In this document: positions 40,910 to 47,106 of the stretch, in pieces
Numbering within the stretch: the stretch's first letter is position 1
Layout: each line of letters begins with the position of its first letter
Notes under the pieces: generated by a model
Told to the model about the DNA's origin: nothing
The model's input: the letters and a program-made list of their open reading frames with translations, nothing else
Database searches by the model: none
Program-made: the position numbers and the translations under genes
IMG/VR virus record: IMGVR_UViG_3300037961_003735
Span: 1-50,480 of that record
Direction: 5' to 3' (one strand)
Length of the DNA stretch: 50,480 bases
Source of the DNA: a virus

Positions 40910-42235
40910 TTAAGCAGCAGGAGTAGAGCTGGTGCGGTCAAAGAGGATCGCGTAACCAAAGTTGGTCTTGATCGGCTTAGAAGCAGAAGCAAGGATGCCT
41001 CTGAAGAAGCCAATAGTTCCATCAGGGTTAAGTGTAACATCGGGGATGTTGGTCCACTTGAACTCACCTTTGTAGTTAACAGGATCAAACTTCAGTCCAC
41101 TCACGCCACTCACAGGAGCGGGAATGAGGGATTCCATTACGTTGTCAACAAGAATGAAAGCAGCTTCATACTGAGCGGTTTCATAAGCCGTGTTAACGAT
41201 AACCTTGTTATCTACATCACTACCGCTTGTAGTAACCACCGTATAAGGCTGGATTTCTTCCAGAAAGTCGGTGGAACCATTGAAGGAGTATCTCGGAGCA
41301 AGGTCGTCGATCAGATGGTAGAAACCCCTGAAGGACTTCTCAATTCCAAGAGGTGCAATAAGGTCTGATACCCTTGCATTGTTATAACGCACATCGTCAC
41401 GGAAACCGGCCTCAGTTTGAAGCTGGTAAGAAGCCTCAGACGAAAGGACAATGGAGAATACCGGACGGCCATTCTCACGGCCATAGGCATTAGCACCTGC
41501 GCCAGCGCGAACGAGCTTGTAGTAAGCATCATCGAGCACCTTATTAGAGATGTTGGCATTGATGTCGCATCCGTCAGGAGAAGCGTCAACATCAATAGCT
41601 GTTAGGGCTGTGGCTTCCTGTCCGGTGGTAGTGCTGGAAGAAGCAGTCTTACACTGCACCACGTTGTCGCAAAGCCTACCATACTCATCGCGGTAGCGGC
41701 TTTCCCATGTATTACGGGTAACTTCTTTAAGAATATCCATGATAGCACGGAGTTGCTCAGTGCGATGAGCAGTATAACGAAGTTCCTCGACGTTGATGCG
41801 TGGAGATTCAATAATTGAACGGCTCAAGCTGTAGTTCTTCTGGACTTTAGTGAAGTCGAGAGTGTTGACGGCTGCCTTTTCAGAACCCATTGCAAGAGTC
41901 TGGTCTTGCTGGCCAGCAGTGTAACCGTTAAGTGCAGTTGCGTGAGTAGTTCCCATTGCAGACCATGATGCACCGACTCCAGTGATTCCAGAATCAACAA
42001 GGTCTTTATTGATCGGAGAAATAGGAAGTGCACGGTCATAAATGAGTGTATTCAGTTGATACCCCATTCCTTCAGGGAAGGTGGACTGCTTGATAAGGTC
42101 CATCCACGGTGAGGTGTGGAGGGTTGCCTTATGGATGTCTTGGCCGATACGTCCAGCCTCTTGTGCGAGGATCGTATCCACAGCGGAGGCTGCGTTAGTT
42201 GCAAAATTATGCGGTAATTCAAAGTCGTCTGCCAT
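40910..42235 (-). CDS. Major capsid protein
   Basis: The 441-residue protein resembles capsid proteins of marine podoviruses: TAYETAQYEAAFILVDNVMES, then LKFDPVNYKGEFKWTNIPD, NPDGTIGFFRGILASASKPI and AILFDRT near the C-terminus, where this family is best conserved. No protease or delta-domain cleavage site is obvious. It sits after a 284-nt leader that carries repeats, between a small basic gene and strong terminator hairpins, the usual place for the most expressed late gene. The call is strong from the C-terminal pattern and the neighbourhood (portal, scaffold). Confidence 0.88.
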   Translation of the reverse strand: MADDFELPHNFATNAASAVDTILAQEAGRIGQDIHKATLHTSPWMDLIKQSTFPEGMGYQLNTLIYDRALPISPINKDLVDSGITGVGASWSAMGTTHATALNGYTAGQQDQTLAMGSEKAAVNTLDFTKVQKNYSLSRSIIESPRINVEELRYTAHRTEQLRAIMDILKEVTRNTWESRYRDEYGRLCDNVVQCKTASSSTTTGQEATALTAIDVDASPDGCDINANISNKVLDDAYYKLVRAGAGANAYGRENGRPVFSIVLSSEASYQLQTEAGFRDDVRYNNARVSDLIAPLGIEKSFRGFYHLIDDLAPRYSFNGSTDFLEEIQPYTVVTTSGSDVDNKVIVNTAYETAQYEAAFILVDNVMESLIPAPVSGVSGLKFDPVNYKGEFKWTNIPDVTLNPDGTIGFFRGILASASKPIKTNFGYAILFDRTSSTPAA

Positions 42236-42370
42236 GATATTAAATATGGTTGATTGTTGAAGATAGACTACTTACGCGTATGCGTAGCAGCCTGTGTAAT
42301 AATTATATTAAGGTGCAAACCATCTCCCTTCGGCGGGAAATAGCCTAGTTCAGTGTGAAGCCTGTTTACT

Positions 42371-42462
42371 TAGAACTATTTAGGTCGGGCTAGAGCAACC
42401 ACACAGATTTCTTGGATATGTTGTTTCAGGAATCTGAACTAAATTGAACGGCTAGAGCAACC
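42371..42462 (-). repeat. Tandem pair of ~28-nt imperfect direct repeats
   Basis: On the minus strand each copy is GGTTGCTCTAGCC then about 9 nt, then TAGTTC. The copies begin 62 nt apart and differ by one base in spacing to TAGTTC. They may be operator sites or two related RNA elements. Confidence 0.7.
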
Positions 42463-42487
42463 TAATTCCTGTAACGTGTTATAAGAT

Positions 42488-42519
42488 ATAGTGACTTTTG
42501 ATATAGGTCAAGCCACTAT
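42488..42519 (-). terminator. Stem-loop after the 98-aa gene
   Basis: On the minus strand ATAGTGGCTT pairs with AAGTCACTAT (one G-U pair) around a 12-nt loop, directly after the stop codon. The tail ATCTTAT is only weakly T-rich, so the terminator role is tentative. Confidence 0.45.
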
Positions 42520-42816
42520 TTAATACCTTCCCCAACGACGTTGGCGGGATGCTTTACGGGCACCATCCTCACGATTCAGGTGCCTGTTACCTAAACCCAC
42601 AATCTTTCCGTTACGGTGCACCAAATCCCTGTTAGGTGGGGTATTCCCGTAATGACCCATCTTTCGGGCTACACGGTTCAGTTCTGCACGATACGGGGAG
42701 CGTTGTTTCTGGTATTTTAAATAATTACGTCTGTTACGTAATATATCGGACGCCCGCATGGGGCGTTCTTCTCTGCTCTTTTTAAGCTGCTGCCATATTT
42801 GATTTAAATGGGACAT
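42520..42816 (-). CDS. Small basic hypothetical protein, 98 aa
   Basis: The 98-residue protein is highly basic, with many Arg and Lys (MRASDILRNRRNYLKYQKQR, DGARKASRQRRWGRY). The stretch VHRNGKIVGLGNRHLNREDG resembles the end motif of some phage proteins that carry an HNH-like tail, but no full HNH motif is present. It is probably a nucleic-acid-binding or head protein. The start overlaps the stop of the 44-aa membrane protein (TAATG). Confidence 0.75.
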   Translation of the reverse strand: MSHLNQIWQQLKKSREERPMRASDILRNRRNYLKYQKQRSPYRAELNRVARKMGHYGNTPPNRDLVHRNGKIVGLGNRHLNREDGARKASRQRRWGRY

Positions 42817-42950
42817 TAATCAGGGTAAGAGCTTATGATTAGTAATACGGATGCTATCAAATAAAGAATCATGCTACTAAACACAAAACTGGTGGTTAGT
42901 GTTAAGGCAGCTACCGGACGGTATTTAGTCTTTAGAAGGTGTATGCCCAT
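42816..42950 (-). CDS. Small two-span membrane protein, 44 aa
   Basis: The 44-residue protein has a KTKYRP motif followed by hydrophobic VAALTLTTSFVFSSM and ILYLIASVLLIISS. An RP motif before the first span is common in small phage holins. It overlaps the end of the upstream 109-aa gene by 26 nt, and its stop overlaps the next ATG. It is too short for standard ORF lists. It may form part of a membrane cluster with the next two genes. Confidence 0.6.
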   Translation of the reverse strand: MGIHLLKTKYRPVAALTLTTSFVFSSMILYLIASVLLIISSYPD

Positions 42951-43254
42951 TGTATAGCTTTTCCGTTATCTTCTCTACGTCCAGTTCAAGCATGGATATC
43001 TTTAAATCCTGCCTAACATCTGAAGGGAGGCTTCCACTACCCCACTTGCCAGCAGGCCAGAGTTCTGTGAATTCTGAGTTTTTAGCTACATCCTTAGCGA
43101 TCATCTTAATCTGAAAGTCATTATGCTGGACTTCAGATTGTAGCTTAGACGCCCACCAAACAATACCTCCTGCTTGTATAGCCAGTCCTACAAGTAGGGA
43201 AATAAGGAATTTAGGGTCGATAGGACTGTTGGATTTGTTCTTGCACTCGCTCAT
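42925..43254 (-). CDS. Membrane-anchored hypothetical protein, 109 aa
   Basis: The 109-residue protein has an N-terminal membrane anchor (PKFLISLLVGLAIQAGGIVWW) and a helical, mostly soluble periplasmic or cytoplasmic part with charged heptads (KISMLELDVEKITEKLYNG). A similar gene precedes it upstream. No enzyme motif was seen. It may belong to a lysis control or virion-membrane system. The start overlaps the upstream gene by 44 nt. Confidence 0.72.
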   Translation of the reverse strand: MSECKNKSNSPIDPKFLISLLVGLAIQAGGIVWWASKLQSEVQHNDFQIKMIAKDVAKNSEFTELWPAGKWGSGSLPSDVRQDLKISMLELDVEKITEKLYNGHTPSKD

Positions 43255-43519
43255 CTATCAGATTCTTTGCCCCTTTTTGGGGTTCCTCAAAGGTATCATC
43301 GATAAGTATGAGGGGCAATATCTCAGATAGTTTACCGTTAGCTCGGTCTATCTGAGCAGACAGGACATCCTGAGTGGCTTTTATCTCCACTAGGTTGGAT
43401 TCTATCCTAGAATCTATAGTCTGAACGCCGCTCCATAATTGAGCGGCTGCACCAACAAATACAGAAGCGACGAGAACAGTGATAGCATTGCATACGATTT
43501 TATTCCAATCCAGTTTCAT
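43211..43519 (-). CDS. Membrane-anchored coiled-coil protein, 102 aa
   Basis: The 102-residue protein has an N-terminal membrane segment (AITVLVASVFVGAAAQLW) and a long coiled-coil (TIDSRIESNLVEIKATQDVLSA...). This is the layout of an i-spanin or of small superinfection-exclusion proteins. It is not next to a lipoprotein gene here, whereas the spanin candidates at 32.4 kb are. The role is unknown. Confidence 0.7.
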   Translation of the reverse strand: MKLDWNKIVCNAITVLVASVFVGAAAQLWSGVQTIDSRIESNLVEIKATQDVLSAQIDRANGKLSEILPLILIDDTFEEPQKGAKNLIDERVQEQIQQSYRP

Positions 43520-43772
43520 TAATTTTCAGTCGATCCCACACCATCTTCTCAGCTAAGTGGCTATCCTTTGTCCCTTCAGGCAAGTTAGTGTGTTTCTGTA
43601 ACCACTCAAGAGCGTTATGTAACCCTGTTTTGTATAAGGCGCAACGATGCTGTAACTCTATCTTCTGCTCTTTCAGAGCTTCATAATCCTCCCTTATCCC
43701 ATACCCGTTATCGTGTGGGCTGGATTTAAGGTGGTTATGGTAATCCGTATTGGAGATGTGGTCGGAAGGCAT
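43500..43772 (-). CDS. Hypothetical helical protein, 90 aa
   Basis: The 90-residue polar protein starts with a His/Asn/Ser-rich N-terminus (DHISNTDYHNHLKSSPHD) followed by helix (YEALKEQKIELQHRCALYKT; ALEWLQKHTNL). It has no known motif. It overlaps the next gene by 20 nt. It may form a complex with the coiled-coil protein just downstream. Confidence 0.7.
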   Translation of the reverse strand: MPSDHISNTDYHNHLKSSPHDNGYGIREDYEALKEQKIELQHRCALYKTGLHNALEWLQKHTNLPEGTKDSHLAEKMVWDRLKINETGLE

Positions 43773-43773
43773 A

Positions 43774-43983
43774 CTACTTCATCTGTGATTCGACGGCGTC
43801 GAGAAAAGATTTAGCCGCATTAACGGCTTCTTTAAAAGACATAGTAGCTATTACCTTCTTCGGCTTGTCATGCCCATACCCTGCACTTTTCAATGCGAGG
43901 TGTTCCTCAACAGTATTAGCTTTTACAGCAACCCCGTCTTTATACATATCATGGGGCTTGAAAGGTTCTTCTTTCTTTTTCAT
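43774..43983 (-). CDS. Hypothetical basic protein, 69 aa
   Basis: The 69-residue lysine-rich protein starts MKKKEEPFKPHDMYKDGVAV and has a C-terminal helix (FKEAVNAAKSFLDAVESQ). It has no recognisable domain. It is one of a row of short, tightly spaced genes between the conserved basic trio and the membrane cluster. Confidence 0.7.
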   Translation of the reverse strand: MKKKEEPFKPHDMYKDGVAVKANTVEEHLALKSAGYGHDKPKKVIATMSFKEAVNAAKSFLDAVESQMK

Positions 43984-43984
43984 A

Positions 43985-44047
43985 CTAATAAGAAGGATTT
44001 GGCTTTGGCTTTGGTCTTGTCTTTGGTTTTTTAGATGTAGCTCTCAT
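43985..44047 (-). CDS. Possible 20-aa Lys/Pro peptide gene
   Basis: The ORF MRATSKKPKTRPKPKPNPSY fills the gap between two genes with one base on each side. Nearby proteins end in a similar KPKPKP stretch (44789-45625). The support is position and composition only. Confidence 0.3.
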   Translation of the reverse strand: MRATSKKPKTRPKPKPNPSY

Positions 44048-44048
44048 A

Positions 44049-44303
44049 TTATTTTCTACGTCGGTTGGTTGCTTTAAGAAAGGCGGCTTTTTCTGCCTCA
44101 GTGTAGGAAGCACGTTGCTTACCTTTTGCAGTTGCCTCTCTTTTCTTTCTATTACCCGCCGCTATTTCGGCAGGTGATAAGGATTTTATTGCTTTTTCAG
44201 GCAGGTATCTTTCTCCAGTCTCAGAGGATTTCTTACCACTTTTGGTTGTCCATTGCTGCTTACCCCAATCTATAATGGACTGCTGTTCCTTCTTGTATGC
44301 CAT
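44049..44303 (-). CDS. Conserved basic phage protein (DUF5872-like)
   Basis: The 84-residue protein starts MAYKKEQQSIIDWGKQQWTT and continues KSGKKSSETGERYLPEKAI, with SPAEIAAGNRKKREATAKGK. This is the pattern of the small basic proteins that many phages and other genomes carry (DUF5872-like). No function is known; charge suggests nucleic-acid or virion binding. Its start overlaps the upstream stop by one base. Confidence 0.78.
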   Translation of the reverse strand: MAYKKEQQSIIDWGKQQWTTKSGKKSSETGERYLPEKAIKSLSPAEIAAGNRKKREATAKGKQRASYTEAEKAAFLKATNRRRK

Positions 44304-44485
44304 TACTTATAACCTCCTCCGGCTTTCTTATACTCACGGGCTAAGAACTGTGCCTTACGCGCAGACCATTGTCCAGCTTTACCTCCCTTAGTGCCTGCCA
44401 ATATGCGTTTGAATAAACGCTTGCGCAAATTTGGCTTCGTATAGTTACCCGCCTCGTTGACGCGTGATTTCTTTTTATTAGGCAT
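44303..44485 (-). CDS. Conserved basic phage protein, 60 aa
   Basis: The 60-residue basic protein has VNEAGNYTKPNLRKRLFKRI and GGKAGQWSARKAQFLAREYK ending in KAGGGYK. This pattern recurs in many phages, especially T4-like cyanophages, with unknown function. Start and stop codons overlap both neighbours by one base, forming a tight set of three. Confidence 0.78.
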   Translation of the reverse strand: MPNKKKSRVNEAGNYTKPNLRKRLFKRILAGTKGGKAGQWSARKAQFLAREYKKAGGGYK

Positions 44486-44772
44486 TACCAGAGCTTCTTA
44501 CATGCCCAATATCGGGCACTTAGTTTATCTTTGGCCGTTTTGCAGTTATGACGCGCCCTGAAGTTTTTCCTGCGCTTTGGGTCTTTGTGTTGCGTAAAGT
44601 CTTTATAATCACGATGACCGAAACCAATCTTGCGGACTTTATCACCTTGCTTCGCTAAGACAAAGAATTTCTTCTTACTTCCTTTAGGTGCGCGTTTAGG
44701 CTTATTAAATCCAGCAAATGTCTCACCCCTAAATTTAATACGTCCGCTAGGTAATCTCTTAAATGAAGCCAT
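44485..44772 (-). CDS. Conserved basic phage protein (DUF6321-like)
   Basis: The 95-residue basic protein includes KKKFFVLAKQGDKVRKIGFG, DPKRRKNFRARHNCKTA and a C-terminal ARYWACKKLW. A closely similar protein is common in marine phages (DUF6321-like) without known role. Two paired cysteines (RHNC, WACK) might bind metal. It heads the basic trio, downstream of the 278-aa gene by 16 nt. Confidence 0.8.
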   Translation of the reverse strand: MASFKRLPSGRIKFRGETFAGFNKPKRAPKGSKKKFFVLAKQGDKVRKIGFGHRDYKDFTQHKDPKRRKNFRARHNCKTAKDKLSARYWACKKLW

Positions 44773-44788
44773 GGGTTACTTTACCTAT

Positions 44789-45625
44789 TTAACCACCTAA
44801 CCCGCGATACATATATTTACGGAGATGTCCTGTAGGAACGCCTTGTCCTTTGTATGGCGTTGGCTTTGGCGTTGGCTTTGGCTTTGGCTCAGGTCTAGTT
44901 CCCTTTGTCGCTAAGTCCGAAATTTCCCTAAGCTGCTGACCGCGCATTCCGAGAAATGGCAAGTATGGTGTAGCCCTACCTGCTAAATCCTTTGCCGCCT
45001 TAAAGGCTCGCTTACCCATCTTAGTCTTACCAGCTAATGCACCTCCCGCAGCAGCCGCGAAAAAGCCGGTTGTGAGCGGGTCACGATCAACTACTCCTCT
45101 TGCCATTCCAGCAGGAATTGCAGTTGTGGGGACATATTCAGCCACAGTCAACGCATTGTCCGCAACATCTTCCACTGTGAAACCGCCTCCACCGGAAGGA
45201 TTGGACATCATAGCGTTCCTACCACCTAAACCTAAAGCTCGTTGCCGTTCGTTATATTCTTTTTGGAACCTTCTTTTCTCAAGCTCCACAATCGCATCCT
45301 TATATTCCTTTACATCCTTCTCCTGTGGGGTAAGTGGTCTAGATTCCTCTGCTCTCTCTGCATCTATTTGGGCGTTAAGGTCAGCCATACCCCTTGCCCA
45401 ATCTTCATATCTTGCTCCTTCCGGTATTAGGTTAACCCAATCTTCTCCTCCTAAGTCCTTATGCAGACCTCGGTGGTAGGCATCTAGTGAAATGCCCATT
45501 CTAGCCGCGTTTTGCTTATCTATACCTAGACGCCTTTCGTTAGCCGCCTGAAAGTAGGATTGTGGTCTTGCCGTTTGTTTTGGGCGAGGGAACTTACCTG
45601 ATGCATCTGTTTCGGGAAATGCCAT
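44789..45625 (-). CDS. Hypothetical protein with hydrophobic segment, 278 aa
   Basis: The 278-residue protein has a helical, charged N-terminal half (DKQNAARMGISLDAYHRGLH; ELEKRRFQKEYNERQRAL), a Gly/Ala-rich hydrophobic segment (TTGFFAAAAGGALAGKTKMG, near residue 190) and a KPKPKPTPKPTP stretch near the end. It may be an internal or ejected protein, or a membrane-interacting factor. No known motif is present. Confidence 0.78.
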   Translation of the reverse strand: MAFPETDASGKFPRPKQTARPQSYFQAANERRLGIDKQNAARMGISLDAYHRGLHKDLGGEDWVNLIPEGARYEDWARGMADLNAQIDAERAEESRPLTPQEKDVKEYKDAIVELEKRRFQKEYNERQRALGLGGRNAMMSNPSGGGGFTVEDVADNALTVAEYVPTTAIPAGMARGVVDRDPLTTGFFAAAAGGALAGKTKMGKRAFKAAKDLAGRATPYLPFLGMRGQQLREISDLATKGTRPEPKPKPTPKPTPYKGQGVPTGHLRKYMYRGLGG

Positions 45626-45658
45626 TGATCAATGTAACCTGATCCCTGAATCCTGCAA

Positions 45659-46825
45659 CTAGCCTCCTAGAGCCGCTTCAATGGCTTCTGCGAAACTAAC
45701 ATCTGCTGGAGCGCGGGTTCCGTCAGCGGCTGGTGCGCCGGACATGGTAGGCTCAGCTCCTTCATAGGCTGCCAGCTTATCCATTAAGGCTTCAACCTCT
45801 TTAGTAGAGGTCAAGTATTCACGGACAAGGGTGGGGACAAGCTGTGCCGCTACCGCGTTGTAGGCAAAGTCTACAGGGTGCACTACGGTAGGGTCTAAAG
45901 AAGCAGCCTTTTCCCCAATGGCATTCATGTCGAGATTCTCCACACCACTAAGGAATGGTAGCTTCTCCCCAATTCGTTTGACAACATTTCGGGTAATATT
46001 GGAACGTAACTGCGCCTGCTCCGCTGCTTCTGTGTTGCGGCGTTGCTCCTCTAGCATAAGAGCTTCGCTTAAAGCAGCCTCAGCGTTTTCAATTAAAACC
46101 TCCCTGCGGTCGAGGATAGGAGCTATGTCCTCAATAGCTCTGTAAATGGTGGCTTTATCTCTGTCTGATGCTCCTGCTAGAATGCCTTCTAGGGCATCAT
46201 CCTGTTGAGCGGGGTCTTCAATAGCTAAAGCATCTATGAGATTATCGGAATCTATTTCGTATTTCTCAGCGATGCTAGATGCTTTATCGAGAATATTTTG
46301 TAGTGGTTCAGTTACGGCCTGTTTATAGGCAGTTGTGTTTTCCAGATTTGAAAAGGTTTGCTCATGTTCGTAAGCAGATACACGTTCCTGTAGCTGGTCA
46401 ATGTCGCGGTTTTCAACCAAACCAGACATCTCCTGAATTTTAGCTTCCTGCTCAGCTATAGTCTGGCGCAATTGATCCATATCGGAACGGTTTGCTTTAA
46501 GCTCAGTTTTTAGCTGTTTAAACCTGTTTGCCGCTTTTGGCGTCCAGTCACCGGTTTCTTCAGATAGACTCTCTAGCAAGTCAGGGTCGGCTGCATTATC
46601 CTCCTCTAAAGCCTCTACTGCGGGTTCTGCTTCCGCTACGGGCTCTGGCGTTGCTTCCGCTACGGGTTCTGGAGTCGGCTCAGGCGTCGGCTCAGGGGTT
46701 GTTCCCAATGAAGCCAATGCGCCTTCAATGGCTGATGCGAAATCGGCGGGTTCGTTGCTATCAGGAATAGCGGCTACGGGGTCTGCGGGTGTTTCAGCTA
46801 CTGCTGTGTCTGTATGTGAGTCCAT
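45659..46825 (-). CDS. Scaffolding protein (putative)
   Basis: The acidic 388-residue protein has a Thr-Pro-Glu-Pro repeat (TPEPTPEPTPEP) near residues 42-60, then a long coiled-coil of Glu, Gln and Leu (KANRSDMDQLRQTIAEQEAK) and helical middle. It carries the same motif near both ends: PADFASAIEGALASLG at about 26-41 and SFAEAIEAALGG at the end. It lies upstream of the capsid gene, after the portal and a small conserved gene. This fits a capsid scaffolding protein, which is acidic, helical and temporary. The family is not matched by a named motif. Confidence 0.78.
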   Translation of the reverse strand: MDSHTDTAVAETPADPVAAIPDSNEPADFASAIEGALASLGTTPEPTPEPTPEPVAEATPEPVAEAEPAVEALEEDNAADPDLLESLSEETGDWTPKAANRFKQLKTELKANRSDMDQLRQTIAEQEAKIQEMSGLVENRDIDQLQERVSAYEHEQTFSNLENTTAYKQAVTEPLQNILDKASSIAEKYEIDSDNLIDALAIEDPAQQDDALEGILAGASDRDKATIYRAIEDIAPILDRREVLIENAEAALSEALMLEEQRRNTEAAEQAQLRSNITRNVVKRIGEKLPFLSGVENLDMNAIGEKAASLDPTVVHPVDFAYNAVAAQLVPTLVREYLTSTKEVEALMDKLAAYEGAEPTMSGAPAADGTRAPADVSFAEAIEAALGG

Positions 46826-47103
46826 TCAGTATTTATGGGTTGTGTTTGTTTGTCTGCCCTTACTTTGGTGAGTTTGTGAAGATCAGCAAAAGCATCACGG
46901 TATCCTGCATACCAAGCAAGCCTTTGGCTATTGGTAGAGGTTTCGGGGTCGAGGCTGCTGAAGGACGGGCCTGCGACTTCTTTAAGCGTGAGTGCTGCCT
47001 CTTGGAAAGTCGGAGAATCCAAGATAGCTCGCAATTCCTCAATTCGTTTGACATCTTTAAACCACCGATCCAATGGAATCGGCAGGGGTGTGTTTTTTGC
47101 CAT
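46798..47103 (-). CDS. Conserved hypothetical protein, 101 aa
   Basis: The 101-residue protein has a helical motif RLAWYAGYRDAFADLHKLTK that recurs in small proteins placed after portal genes of marine podoviruses. No known function. It overlaps the scaffold start by 28 nt, and starts 3 nt after the portal stop. An alternative ATG at 47171 in another frame is a shadow. Confidence 0.8.
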   Translation of the reverse strand: MAKNTPLPIPLDRWFKDVKRIEELRAILDSPTFQEAALTLKEVAGPSFSSLDPETSTNSQRLAWYAGYRDAFADLHKLTKVRADKQTQPINTEWTHIQTQQ

Positions 47104-47106
47104 AAA

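Larger units (their letters stand above)
42236..42519 (-). promoter_or_regulatory. 284-nt leader of the capsid gene with repeats and hairpins
   Basis: This is the longest gene-free stretch in the window. It holds a 13-nt direct repeat (GGTTGCTCTAGCC on the minus strand, at 42450-42462 and 42388-42400), each copy followed about 22 nt later by TAGTTC; a stem-loop right after the upstream stop (42488-42519); a short TCCC/GGGA hairpin near 42327-42340; and a TACGC/GCGTA hairpin near 42273-42286. It probably controls capsid transcription or mRNA folding. No copy of the 85-bp late element is present. Confidence 0.55.

Noticed and set aside
40874-41368. A 164-aa plus-strand frame opposite the capsid gene
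   Set aside because: Antisense to the well-supported major capsid protein; part of its start lies in the terminator hairpin.
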